A stretch of DNA of 62,410 nucleotides from Acidimicrobiaceae bacterium (lineage in GTDB: Bacteria; Actinomycetota; Acidimicrobiia; Acidimicrobiales; RAAP-2): NCBI GenBank assembly GCA_003138815.1, contig PLHD01000039.1, forward strand, positions 1 to 62,410, written 5' to 3'. The position numbers and the translations under genes were made by a program. Positions 17,509 to 28,283 of the stretch are shown in pieces. The notes under the pieces were generated by a model, which was given only the letters and a program-made list of their open reading frames with translations, made no database searches and was not told where the DNA came from. Position 1 is the stretch's first letter, and each line of letters begins with the position of its first letter.

Positions 17509-18456
17509 CTACTGCTCGACGAGCAGCACGATCTTTCCGAACTTGCCCGGACGGGCGAAGTGCTCGTACGCCGCCGCGGCGTCGGCCAGCTCGAAGGTCT
17601 GGGCCAGCGGCACGCGAAGCTGGTCGCTGGCCCACAGTGGCACGAGCTCCTCGTTCACCCGGGCGATCACCTCCGCCTTCTCCTGACGCGAGCGCGAGCG
17701 CAAGGTGGAACCGGTCAACGTGGCTCGGGTGGCCATGAGGTTCAAGAGGTCGAGGTCCATACGGCTTCCGCCGCCGACCCCGATGATGACCACGCGAGCG
17801 AACGGCGCGAGCACCTTCTGGGCCAGGGCCAGGTGCGCGGCTCCGACCAGTTCGAGCACGACGTCCACGTGACCGATGCCCGCCACCTCGCCAAGGGTGA
17901 TGGTCTCGTCGGCCCCGAGTGCCCTCAAGGCCTCGTGGTGTACGTCGCTGCGCGTGACCGCCGTGATGTGCGCTCCGAGACGATTGGCGATCTGGACCGC
18001 GGCGGTTCCGACGCCGCCTGACGCACCGGAAACGAGGACCCGTTCCCCTTCGCGGAGTCCCGCTTGGGTGACGAGCCCGTCGTGGGCGGTCGTGAACGCC
18101 TCGGCGAATCCTCCGGCTTCGCTCCAACCGACCTGCTCGGGAACGAACGTCAGATGCTCGGCCGGCACCAGGCAGTGCGTGGCCTGCGCTCCGCCGCCGA
18201 CGACGGCGCAGACCCGCCGCCCCAGTAGTGCCTCGTGGACGTCTCGGCCCACCGCGCTCACGATTCCCGCCATTTCGAGTCCCGGAATGTCGACCGGCCA
18301 GCCAGGTGGTGCCGGGTAGATGCCCTGGAGCTGGAGAAGGTCGGCGGCGTTGATCCCGGCCGCGCGCACCGCGACGACCACCTCGTCGGGTCCGGGCACC
18401 GGGGCGTCGCGCTCGACAATCTGGAGTTTCCCTTCCTGGATTACGACGGCTTGCAC
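17509..18456 (-). CDS. NADPH:quinone oxidoreductase-like zinc-independent MDR protein
   Basis: A 315-aa medium-chain dehydrogenase/reductase. An N-terminal GroES-like domain (PGPDEVVVAVRAAGINAADL, about residues 22-41) is followed by a Rossmann domain with the nucleotide loop VSGASGGVGTAAVQIANRLG near residue 143. The catalytic-zinc Cys/His pattern is not evident, so it fits the quinone oxidoreductase subfamily that reduces quinones or enones with NADPH. The GTG start has TAGGCT 7 nt upstream, indicating a leaderless mRNA. It diverges from the glutathione peroxidase gene, and both could serve oxidative stress. Confidence 0.87.
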   Translation of the reverse strand: MQAVVIQEGKLQIVERDAPVPGPDEVVVAVRAAGINAADLLQLQGIYPAPPGWPVDIPGLEMAGIVSAVGRDVHEALLGRRVCAVVGGGAQATHCLVPAEHLTFVPEQVGWSEAGGFAEAFTTAHDGLVTQAGLREGERVLVSGASGGVGTAAVQIANRLGAHITAVTRSDVHHEALRALGADETITLGEVAGIGHVDVVLELVGAAHLALAQKVLAPFARVVIIGVGGGSRMDLDLLNLMATRATLTGSTLRSRSRQEKAEVIARVNEELVPLWASDQLRVPLAQTFELADAAAAYEHFARPGKFGKIVLLVEQ

Positions 18457-18463
18457 GGTGTTC

Positions 18464-18469
18464 AGCCTA
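18464..18469 (-). promoter_or_regulatory. -10 box for quinone oxidoreductase
   Basis: TAGGCT on the minus strand, 7 nt before the GTG at 18456. Confidence 0.45.
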
Positions 18470-18497
18470 CGGCCGACGACGTCCGGGAAATCGCCGT

Positions 18498-18503
18498 TAG
18501 GGT
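18498..18503 (+). promoter_or_regulatory. -10 box for glutathione peroxidase
   Basis: TAGGGT followed by 6 nt and the ATG at 18510; leaderless arrangement. It lies 28 bp from the opposing -10 box of the quinone reductase, so the two promoters overlap back to back. Confidence 0.5.
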
Positions 18504-18509
18504 CGAGCC

Positions 18510-18992
18510 ATGAAACTTTATGACATCCCCGTCCATACCCTTTCGGGCGAGGAGGGTTCGCTCGCCCCGTTCGAGGGCAAGACCATCCTCGTGGTAAACG
18601 TGGCGTCCAAGTGCGGGCTCACCCCGCAGTACGCCGGGCTCGAAGAGCTCCAGAAAAGCTACGAGAGCCGCGGCTTCAGCGTGGTGGGCTTCCCCTGCAA
18701 CCAGTTCATGGGCCAGGAGCCCGGCTCGGCCGAGGAGATCCAAACCTTCTGTTCCACGACCTACGGAGTCACCTTTCCTCTCTTCGAGAAGATTGACGTC
18801 AACGGCGACGCGCGCAGTCCGATCTACGAGCTGCTGACGGCGACCACCGACGCCGAGGGCTACTCCGGCGACATCCGCTGGAACTTCGAGAAGTTCCTGG
18901 TCGGTCCCGACGGCTCGGTGCAGCGTTTCGCCCCGCAGGTCGAGCCGCAGGACCCGGCCCTCGTGGGAGCGATCGAGGAGTTGCTGGGCTAG
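18510..18992 (+). CDS. Glutathione peroxidase family (probably thioredoxin-dependent)
   Basis: A 160-aa GPx-family peroxidase that reduces hydroperoxides. The peroxidatic Cys is in NVASKCGLTPQY (about residue 36), the Gln and second Cys region is FPCNQFMGQEPGS (about residue 70), and the Trp/Asn of the catalytic tetrad is in IRWNFEKFLV (about residue 130). All tetrad positions are present. As actinobacteria usually lack glutathione, thioredoxin or mycothiol systems are the likely reductants; that is inference. Its stop shares a CTAG with the stop of the convergent acetyltransferase. Confidence 0.9.
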   Translation: MKLYDIPVHTLSGEEGSLAPFEGKTILVVNVASKCGLTPQYAGLEELQKSYESRGFSVVGFPCNQFMGQEPGSAEEIQTFCSTTYGVTFPLFEKIDVNGDARSPIYELLTATTDAEGYSGDIRWNFEKFLVGPDGSVQRFAPQVEPQDPALVGAIEELLG

Positions 18993-19918
18993 CCAGCACC
19001 GATCGTGCGATGGAGCCGCACGTACGTAGTTCCAAAGCCGTACCCGGTCCAGAACCGCGACGCCTGGCGATTGGTGACGCGCCAGTTCGCCTCGGCGTAC
19101 TCGAAGCCGGCCGCGCGCGCCTCATCGAGCGCGCAGCTGATCATCGACGTCGCGACACCCAGTCCTCGGTGCTTCTCGCGCACGACGACTGCGCTCAGGT
19201 GCAGCGTCGAATCGAACGATCCGCGGCGGGGCGGCAGCGCGAAGGTGATGCACTGTGCGACGGCTTCGTCCCCGTGTTCGATGATGAAGAGCGTGACGTC
19301 GGGGTCGTCGAGCGTCTCGGCGAGCTCGTCGCGCTGCGAGTCGGCCGGGAGGTCGAGCGCGAAGCTCGGCCCTCGAGCCTGGGCCTCGTCCAGTTCGGTG
19401 GTGAGCGCGACGCAGACGTCGAGGTCGTGCGCCGATCCCTTGCGCAGGCGGTAGCCGTCGGGCAGTGGTGAGGAGCGGGGACGATCCAGCGCCAGAACAC
19501 CACGCAGGTGCATCCGCGCGAAGCCCAGTTCGTACCACGCGTCGGTGGCGGACCAGTGGTCGAGGACCCAGGCGTAGTGCTCGCGGGCGCCGGCGTCGAT
19601 CCACTCCTGGCCGGCCTCGGCGTAGAGGTCGGCCAGGACGTCGTCGTTGTCGTACGAGACCCCATCGGGACCGATCCAGACACCCGGTCCGTACACGGCG
19701 TTCTCGAGCAGGGCCCCGTAGAGATGGCCCACGAGACGATCGTCTTCGAGCGCGACCCATGTGGAGGCGGTGGCCGCGCGCAGCGCGTCGCCGAGCGCTT
19801 CGAGCGAGATCTCGGGATTCACGAGGGGCTGGAGGGCGGCGTCATCGCCCAGGCGCTGGTCGATGCGTCCAACCACCTGGTCGACATCGCCTGGGAGGAG
19901 TTTTCGCACGAGCGCCAC
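18989..19918 (-). CDS. GNAT acetyltransferase with tandem GNAT-like halves
   Basis: A 309-aa protein. The C-terminal half has a clear GNAT acetyl-CoA motif (VVVREKHRGLGVATSMISCA, about residues 240-259) followed by a WRVTNRQASRFWTGYGF segment typical of motif B. The N-terminal half (residues 1-145) has the fold pattern of a degenerate GNAT domain, including WVALEDDRLVGHLYGA, but no clear acetyl-CoA loop. The substrate is unknown. The GTG start is supported by TAGCGT 6 nt upstream. It overlaps the convergent peroxidase gene by four bases. Confidence 0.8.
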   Translation of the reverse strand: MALVRKLLPGDVDQVVGRIDQRLGDDAALQPLVNPEISLEALGDALRAATASTWVALEDDRLVGHLYGALLENAVYGPGVWIGPDGVSYDNDDVLADLYAEAGQEWIDAGAREHYAWVLDHWSATDAWYELGFARMHLRGVLALDRPRSSPLPDGYRLRKGSAHDLDVCVALTTELDEAQARGPSFALDLPADSQRDELAETLDDPDVTLFIIEHGDEAVAQCITFALPPRRGSFDSTLHLSAVVVREKHRGLGVATSMISCALDEARAAGFEYAEANWRVTNRQASRFWTGYGFGTTYVRLHRTIGAG

Positions 19919-19924
19919 GTCGCA

Positions 19925-19930
19925 ACGCTA
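19925..19930 (-). promoter_or_regulatory. -10 box for leaderless tandem-GNAT mRNA
   Basis: TAGCGT on the minus strand with 6 nt to the GTG at 19918. Confidence 0.5.
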
Positions 19931-19958
19931 GTGAGTGGCGGTGTGTCAGAGTTGCGGG

Positions 19959-20615
19959 GTGACCTTGCAGGCGACGCTCTTCGACATGGACGGGCTCTTG
20001 ATTGACTCGGAGATTCTGTGGCACAAGGCCGAGGTGGAGATCTTCGGACGACTCGGAGTGCCGATCTCCGAGTCGAAGGACCGCGCCACGAAGGGCATGT
20101 TCGTCGTCGAGGTCGTGAACTACTGGTACGAGCGCTACCCCTGGAGCGGCCCGAGCGGCGAAGAGGTCGTGATGATGCTCCTCGAGCGGGTCGGGGACCT
20201 GGTCGAGCAGGAGGGTCGGCTGCTGCCGGGCGCGCACCGCGCCCTCGATCTCACGAGCGCCCGGGGGCCGATCGCGCTGGCCAGCTCTACTCCGCTGGCC
20301 CTGATCTACCGTTGCCTCGATCACTTCGGCCTGCGTGAGCGCTTCGCGTCGGTTCACTCGGCGGAGTTCGAGCTCTACGGCAAGCCCCATCCCGGCGTCT
20401 TCCTCACGGCGGCGCAGTCCCTGGGCGTGCGGCCCCAGAGCTGCTTGGTCGTGGAGGACTCCGCCGCCGGGGTGCTGGCGGCCAAGGCCGGCTCCATGAG
20501 CGTGGTGGCGGTGCCGACGCACGACGACCGCCTCCAGCCCGCGTTCGCGCTCGCCGACCTGGTGCTCGAGTCTCTCGAGGAGCTCTCGCCGGACTGGCTC
20601 GACGTGCGCTTCTAG
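19959..20615 (+). CDS. HAD-family sugar-phosphate phosphatase/phosphoglucomutase-like (YniC/HxpB type)
   Basis: A 218-aa HAD hydrolase. Motif I is TLFDMDGLLIDSE with both Asp residues, motif II is ALASSTP (about residue 107), motif III Lys is in YGKPHPGVF (about 140), and motif IV is VVEDSAAGVLAAKAG (about 165). The helical cap inserted after motif I fits the beta-phosphoglucomutase/2-deoxyglucose-6-phosphate phosphatase subgroup. The start is uncertain: GTG at 19959 has CAGAGT 6 nt upstream and places motif I at the usual distance, whereas GTG at 19935 would add eight residues. Its stop overlaps the next convergent gene in a CTAG. Confidence 0.85.
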   Translation: MTLQATLFDMDGLLIDSEILWHKAEVEIFGRLGVPISESKDRATKGMFVVEVVNYWYERYPWSGPSGEEVVMMLLERVGDLVEQEGRLLPGAHRALDLTSARGPIALASSTPLALIYRCLDHFGLRERFASVHSAEFELYGKPHPGVFLTAAQSLGVRPQSCLVVEDSAAGVLAAKAGSMSVVAVPTHDDRLQPAFALADLVLESLEELSPDWLDVRF

Positions 20616-21085
20616 ACCGCTTTGGTGAAGAGGCAGGCCTCGTGATGGTTGAAGGCCCCTGGCGGGTACTCGTCGACCGGCGTCCAGCCGAGTTTGGGAT
20701 AGAGCGCCTGGGCTTCCGGCTGGGCCCATCCGGTCTCTAGGAAGAGCCGCTGATAGTCGCCTTGCCGGGCCCGGTTCTCGATCTCGGCCATCAGGGCCGC
20801 CGCCACGCCGGCCCGTCGAAGATCGGGCCGGACCCAGAGCCGCTTCACCTCGGCCACGCGTAGCGCGGGGTCGCCGATCGACCGCAGTCCCACGCCCCCA
20901 ATGGGGTGGGCGTCCAGCCGGGCCACGAGGAAGAATCCGCGGGGTGGCGCGAGTTCATCGAGGCTGAAGTGGGGAGCGTCGTCGGCGCCCCCGTAGCGGC
21001 GATTGAGCTCGTCGACGGCCGCGTGGAAGATGCAGAGCGCACCGCTCGAGTCGACAGGCTCAACGTCAATGGTCAGATTCGTCAC
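20612..21085 (-). CDS. GNAT-family N-acetyltransferase
   Basis: A 157-aa single-domain acetyltransferase. The acetyl-CoA binding motif is VAEVKRLWVRPDLRRAGVAA (about residues 76-95) followed by ALMAEIENRAR, and the C-terminal LFLETGWAQPEAQALYPKLG segment is typical of small GNATs acting on amines or small molecules. The substrate is unknown. The GTG start has TACTGT exactly 6 nt upstream; the intervening GGAGAG could also serve as a ribosome-binding site. Confidence 0.85.
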   Translation of the reverse strand: MTNLTIDVEPVDSSGALCIFHAAVDELNRRYGGADDAPHFSLDELAPPRGFFLVARLDAHPIGGVGLRSIGDPALRVAEVKRLWVRPDLRRAGVAAALMAEIENRARQGDYQRLFLETGWAQPEAQALYPKLGWTPVDEYPPGAFNHHEACLFTKAV

Positions 21086-21091
21086 CTCTCC

Positions 21092-21097
21092 ACAGTA
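21092..21097 (-). promoter_or_regulatory. -10 box for GNAT gene at 21085
   Basis: TACTGT on the minus strand, 6 nt before the GTG start. Confidence 0.5.
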
Positions 21098-21158
21098 GGG
21101 GTCGGGCCTGGTCGAGCCACTGGTTAAGTACGATGAGAGGACTTATTGAAGGAGACCA

Positions 21159-24289
<3,131 letters not shown>

Positions 24290-24293
<4 letters not shown>

Positions 24294-24748
24294 TTCGCCG
24301 CATTCAGCTTGGTGAGCAGCGTCGCAAGCTCGCCTCGTTCGGTTTCGCTGAGCCGGGAGGTGAGGTTCTCCTCGAGATACTCCAGGTGCACGTCCAGCGC
24401 AACGTCGAGCTTGGCGTTGCCCTGCGCGGTGATGGCCACGTGAATGGCCCGGCGGTCGCTCGGGCAGAGCTGGCGCTCGACGAGGCCCGCTTCCTCGAGG
24501 CGGTCGACGAGCCGGGTGGTGCCCCCCGTCGAGTGGACGATGGCGTCGGCGACCTGGTTCATCTTGAGCCGTCCATCGGGCGACGTTCGAAGCTGCAGGA
24601 GGACCTCAAACCAGGCGAGCGGCAGCTCGCAGGTCTCTTCGAGTCGCAGGCCCAGGCGCCGCGAAAGACGGGCGTTGGTCTCGAGCAGGAGACCGAAAAG
24701 TTGGACCCTCTCGTCACCGGAAGGACAGGCGGATGACTGGATCGACAT
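24290..24748 (-). CDS. MarR-family transcriptional regulator
   Basis: A 152-aa winged-helix regulator. The DNA-binding part spans about residues 40-105, with LKMNQVADAIVHSTGGTTRLVDRLEEAGLV (recognition helix within the TTRLVDRLEEAGL segment) and the wing CPSDRRAIHVAIT. It sits divergently from yceI, whose promoter contains an inverted repeat, so it probably represses yceI and itself. TATAAT lies 6 nt upstream of its ATG, so its mRNA should be leaderless. Its stop shares a CTAG with the stop of the convergent ileS. Confidence 0.9.
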
Positions 24749-24754
24749 GGGCTA

Positions 24755-24760
24755 ATTATA
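24755..24760 (-). promoter_or_regulatory. -10 box for leaderless marR mRNA
   Basis: Perfect TATAAT on the minus strand, then 6 nt and the ATG at 24748. Confidence 0.65.
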
Positions 24761-24787
24761 ACATATAGTTCGTTGTGCAATTGTTGC

Positions 24788-24817
24788 TTGACAAGTTGTT
24801 GCATAAGCAACTATACT
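24788..24817 (+). promoter_or_regulatory. yceI promoter with embedded operator
   Basis: TTGACA (24788-24793), an 18-base spacer and TATACT (24812-24817) form a near-consensus promoter. The inverted repeat GTTGC-ATAA-GCAAC (24798-24811) fills the spacer exactly, a placement expected for repression by the divergently encoded MarR protein. A second, shorter repeat (GCAA-TTG-TTGC) lies just upstream. Confidence 0.7.
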
Positions 24818-24859
24818 GAGAACGGCACAGAAAGTGCCCAGAGATCTAGGAGAATCAAA

Positions 24860-25405
24860 ATGAGCAACCTTCCCGCTCCCGGCGTTTACACCGTCGACAC
24901 CGTCCACTCATCCGTCAGTTTCATCGCACGCCACCTCGTGGCTTCCAAGGTTCGCGGTAATTTCACGGACTTCTCGGGCACAATCACCGTTGGTGACACC
25001 CCTGAGACCTCCAAGGTCGAAGCGACCGTCCAGGCCGCCAGCATCACCACGAACAACGAGATGCGCGACGGCCACCTCAAGAGTGGTGACTTCCTCGACC
25101 AGGAGAACTACCCGACGCTCAACCTGAAGTCGACCAAGATCACTTCGACTGGCAGCGGCGATTTCGAGATGGTCGGTGACCTGACCATCAAGGGAATCAC
25201 CAAGTCGGTTCCCTTCACCCTGGAGTTCCTGGGCGAGGGCCCGAGCATGGCCCCCGGCGTATCGGTCGCGGGCTTCGAGGCTCGCGCCGAGGTCGACCGT
25301 CGTGATTTCGGCGTCAACTTCGAGGGGGCCCTCGAGAACGGCAGCCTGGTCGTCGGCAACAAGATCGTCCTGGAGCTCGCCGTCGAGGTTTCCAAGCAGG
25401 GCTAA
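24860..25405 (+). CDS. YceI-family polyisoprenoid-binding-like protein
   Basis: A 181-aa YceI lipocalin-like protein. It begins with GVYTVDTVHSSVSFIARHL (conserved HS and RH residues) and contains DFSGTITVGD, the DGHLKSGDFLDQENYPTL block (about residues 72-90) and the C-terminal DRRDFGVNF segment. The family binds long isoprenoid or fatty chains. Unlike many members it lacks a signal peptide, so it is probably cytoplasmic. The ATG at 24860 has TAGGAG about 7 nt upstream. It is controlled by the promoter-embedded operator and ends before a strong terminator. Confidence 0.92.
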   Translation: MSNLPAPGVYTVDTVHSSVSFIARHLVASKVRGNFTDFSGTITVGDTPETSKVEATVQAASITTNNEMRDGHLKSGDFLDQENYPTLNLKSTKITSTGSGDFEMVGDLTIKGITKSVPFTLEFLGEGPSMAPGVSVAGFEARAEVDRRDFGVNFEGALENGSLVVGNKIVLELAVEVSKQG

Positions 25406-25423
25406 GCAGTCCTTAGCTCGTGA

Positions 25424-25453
25424 AATGCCGGGGGCCTTGGCCCCCGGCATTTT
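25424..25453 (+). terminator. Rho-independent terminator after yceI
   Basis: A 13-bp perfect GC-rich stem (arms 25424-25436 and 25439-25451) with a two-base TT loop, running into a short T-run (ATTTTG). It is 18 bp after the yceI stop. Confidence 0.85.
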
Positions 25454-25459
25454 GCTCGT

Positions 25460-25465
25460 TACGAT
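25460..25465 (+). promoter_or_regulatory. -10 box for leaderless small-ORF mRNA
   Basis: TACGAT, 6 nt, then the ATG at 25472. Confidence 0.45.
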
Positions 25466-25471
25466 GGTTGC

Positions 25472-25594
25472 ATGACGGAGAACATGAAGGGCAAGGGTGT
25501 CAAGTCCGGGATCGGCATTGTCGGCGCCTTGGCCACGATCGTGTCGGTGTGGTGGTTCGCCCTGCGTCCTCGGTTCAAGAAGCGCGGCGAGTAG
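25472..25594 (+). CDS. Small single-span membrane protein (40 aa)
   Basis: A 40-codon frame with a basic head (MTENMKGKGVKSG), one hydrophobic span (IGIVGALATIVSVWWFAL) and a basic tail (RPRFKKRGE). This is the layout of a genuine bitopic small protein with positive charges on both sides. TACGAT 6 nt before the ATG supports a leaderless transcript starting just after the yceI terminator. The function is unknown. Confidence 0.6.
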   Translation: MTENMKGKGVKSGIGIVGALATIVSVWWFALRPRFKKRGE

Positions 25595-25645
25595 CGGCGT
25601 CGCTCGGCGCGGGCGGCGATGAGCACTGACGAGCCCGTGGGCCGT

Positions 25646-25651
25646 TAGCGT
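25646..25651 (+). promoter_or_regulatory. -10 box for leaderless MFS mRNA
   Basis: TAGCGT, 6 nt, then the ATG at 25658. Confidence 0.5.
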
Positions 25652-25657
25652 CGTTGG

Positions 25658-26914
25658 ATGGCCTCCGCTTCCTTTTCACCGCTGCGCCATCGAAGTTTCG
25701 CCCTGGCCCTTACGTCGTCGTTCGTGTCCTCGACGGGCACCTGGATGCAGACGGTGGCGCTGGGGGTGTACTTGACCGAGACGACCCACGACCCCGTCTG
25801 GCTGGGCCTGATCACCGTCGCGGCGTGGACTCCCGCCATCATTGGCTCGCCGCTCGGCGGGGTGATCGCCGATCGATGGAGTCGTCAGCGATGGATCCAG
25901 GCCAACAACTTCATGATGGCCCTGAGTGCGAGCGCGCTGGCGACCGCCGAGATCACCCACCACCTCACCCCGGAACTGGCCTGCTACCTGGCGGTGGTCG
26001 AGGGATTCTGCAGCGCCGCCTCCTGGGCGGCGTGGCAATCGTTGCTGCCCGACCTCGTCGAGCGTGACGAGGTGCTGGCGGCGGTGTCGCTCTCGTCGGC
26101 GCAGTTCAATCTGGGCCGGATCATCGGACCGATGCTGGCCGCGTTGGCGCTGGCCGTCGGGTCGCCCGGGCTCTGCTTCGCGTTGAACGCCGCGTCCTTC
26201 ATCTTCGTCGTCGTCATCTTCTCCTTCGTGCGCTGCGCGCTGCGGCCCAAGCCCACGACGACGATGCGCCTCTGGGGCGAGACGGTGGCCGGAGCGAGGC
26301 GGGCGTGGGGGGTCAAGGGGTGCCGCTATCCGATCCTCGCCATCGCCACCGTCGGGGTGATTGCGAGCCCGTTCATCGCCCTCGTCCCGGCCATGGCGAT
26401 CGAGGTGCTGCACGCCGGCCAGACCGGCACGGCCCTGCTGGTCGGCGCCCAGGGCGTCGGCGCCGTGACTGGCGCCGTGACGTTGCCGGCACTCGCCAAA
26501 CGGACCTCACGCGTGTTCGTGCTTCGCGCGTCGCTCGCGACATTGGTCGTCGCCGAGGTGCTCTACGGGCTCTCGCCGAACCTCACCTGCGCCGCGTTGG
26601 CGCTCGCGGTGCTCGGGGGGGCGTACCTGGGCACGCTGACCGGACTCAACACTTCGGTGCAGATCCACGCGCCGGTAAGGGAGCGGGCGCGGATCCTGGC
26701 GCTCTACACGCTCTCGCTCTCGCTCTCGTATCCGCTTGGCACCCTCGTGCAGTCCGCCTTCGCCAAGACCTGGGGAGTGCGCCCGGTGACCATCGTCGCG
26801 GCCGGTCTCGTGGCCGTCGTGCTGCTCGCGGTCTCGTGGGCGCGTCCGCAGTTCTGGGGTGAGATGGGTTCGGTCCCCGCCGAAACGACGAAGCTGAATT
26901 TGCTGGCAGACTAG
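25658..26914 (+). CDS. MFS transporter, enterobactin-exporter-like (EntS/MFS_3)
   Basis: A 418-aa transporter with about 12 spans. The N-terminal LRHRSFALALTSSFVSSTGTWMQTVALG and the loop GGVIADRWSRQRWI (about residue 67) fit the EntS-like MFS_3 group, which exports siderophores, drugs or macrolides. No siderophore genes are adjacent. The aldehyde dehydrogenase gene starts four bases after its stop, so the following genes may be co-transcribed with it. Confidence 0.85.
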   Translation: MASASFSPLRHRSFALALTSSFVSSTGTWMQTVALGVYLTETTHDPVWLGLITVAAWTPAIIGSPLGGVIADRWSRQRWIQANNFMMALSASALATAEITHHLTPELACYLAVVEGFCSAASWAAWQSLLPDLVERDEVLAAVSLSSAQFNLGRIIGPMLAALALAVGSPGLCFALNAASFIFVVVIFSFVRCALRPKPTTTMRLWGETVAGARRAWGVKGCRYPILAIATVGVIASPFIALVPAMAIEVLHAGQTGTALLVGAQGVGAVTGAVTLPALAKRTSRVFVLRASLATLVVAEVLYGLSPNLTCAALALAVLGGAYLGTLTGLNTSVQIHAPVRERARILALYTLSLSLSYPLGTLVQSAFAKTWGVRPVTIVAAGLVAVVLLAVSWARPQFWGEMGSVPAETTKLNLLAD

Positions 26915-26918
26915 ACGG

Positions 26919-28283
26919 GTGTCCTTCACCGCTATCAACCCCGCTACTGAGGAAGTAATCGCGCAGTACCCGACCCATTCGCCGGCCCAGATCGACGCGG
27001 TGCTCGCTTCGGCGAGCGTGGCGTTCACCTCGTGGAGCGAGGTGCCGATCGAGGACCGCGCGCTGCTGATGGTGCGCGCCGCTGAACTCCTCGAAGGTGA
27101 GATTCCGGTCATCGCCCAGCTGATGACCAGCGAGATGGGCAAGACCTTCAACGCCTCCAGGGGCGAAGCCGGCAAGAGCGCCATGGCCATGCGCTACTAC
27201 GCCGAGCACGCGTCAGAGATCCTCGCTCCCGAGAGCATCGCGACGCGCGGCTCGCGCAGCGGGGTGCGCTACGAGCCGATCGGCGCCGTCTTGGCCATCA
27301 TGCCGTGGAACTTCCCGCTGTGGCAGGTCCTGCGGTTTGCCGCGCCGAGCCTCATGGCCGGCAACGTGGTCGTGGTCAAGCACGCGCCCAACGTTCCGGG
27401 GTGCGCCGCGTACATCGAGGACCTCTTCACCCGGGCGGGTTTTCCCCGGGGCGTGTACACCAACCTCTTCGCCTCGGTCGAGGACGCCGCTGGGATCATC
27501 GCCGATCCGCGTATCGCGGGCGTGACGCTGACCGGATCGGAGAAGGCCGGGCGGGCCGTGGCCGAGCTGGCGGGCCGAAACCTCAAGAAGTGCGTGCTGG
27601 AGCTCGGCGGGTCCGACGCCTTCATCGTGGGCGCCGACGCGGACCTCGATCTCGTCGTGCCGATGGCCGTCACCGCCCGCGTGCAGAACAACGGCCAGGC
27701 GTGCGTCGCCGCGAAGCGGTTCATCGTGCTGAGCGCGCGAGCCGACGAGTTCATCGAGCGCTTCAGCCACGCCATGGCCACCGTGCCGACCGGCGACCCG
27801 ATGGATCCCGAGTCCGTCATGGGGCCGCTGGTCTCGAGGGCCCAGCGCGACCTGCTGGCGGGACAGGTGTCGTCGTCGATCGCAGCCGGCGCGGTCGCGC
27901 GCACGGGCGGTGCGCCGCTCGAGGGTCGGGGCTACTACTACCCCGCGACGGTGCTGACCGACGTGCCGGCTGATTCGCGGGCGGCGCGCGAGGAGCTCTT
28001 CGGCCCGGTGGCGGTGGTGCACGTCGTCGAGGACCTCGAGGCGGCCATCGACCTCGCGAACCAGACCCCCTGGGGACTGGGCGGGTCGATATGGTCGAAC
28101 GACCAGGGCGAGATCGACACCGCCATTGCCGGACTCGACGTGGGCATGGTCTTCGCCAACGCGATCGTGGCCTCGATGCCCGAACTGCCCTTCGGTGGCA
28201 CGAAGAACTCGGGAATAGGGCGCGAGCTCTCGCATTACGGCGTGCGCGAGTTCACCAACGTTAAGTCGTTCTTCGTCGCATGA
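26919..28283 (+). CDS. NAD(P)-dependent aldehyde dehydrogenase (succinate-semialdehyde dehydrogenase-like)
   Basis: A 454-aa ALDH. The oxyanion Asn is in IMPWNFPLWQ (about residue 130), the cofactor loop is TLTGSEKAGRAVAE (about 205), the general base Glu is in LELGGSDAFIV (about 228) and the catalytic Cys is in NNGQACVAAKRF (about 262). All key residues are present. The sequence is closest in character to GabD-type semialdehyde dehydrogenases. GTG start; CAGACT lies 6 nt upstream, a possible -10 variant. Its stop overlaps the next start (ATGA), coupling it to the desulfurase. Confidence 0.9.
   Translation: MSFTAINPATEEVIAQYPTHSPAQIDAVLASASVAFTSWSEVPIEDRALLMVRAAELLEGEIPVIAQLMTSEMGKTFNASRGEAGKSAMAMRYYAEHASEILAPESIATRGSRSGVRYEPIGAVLAIMPWNFPLWQVLRFAAPSLMAGNVVVVKHAPNVPGCAAYIEDLFTRAGFPRGVYTNLFASVEDAAGIIADPRIAGVTLTGSEKAGRAVAELAGRNLKKCVLELGGSDAFIVGADADLDLVVPMAVTARVQNNGQACVAAKRFIVLSARADEFIERFSHAMATVPTGDPMDPESVMGPLVSRAQRDLLAGQVSSSIAAGAVARTGGAPLEGRGYYYPATVLTDVPADSRAAREELFGPVAVVHVVEDLEAAIDLANQTPWGLGGSIWSNDQGEIDTAIAGLDVGMVFANAIVASMPELPFGGTKNSGIGRELSHYGVREFTNVKSFFVA

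Noticed and set aside
21086-21158. T-box leader for ileS
   Set aside because: The gap is only about 70 bp and contains no T-box sequence or specifier hairpin.
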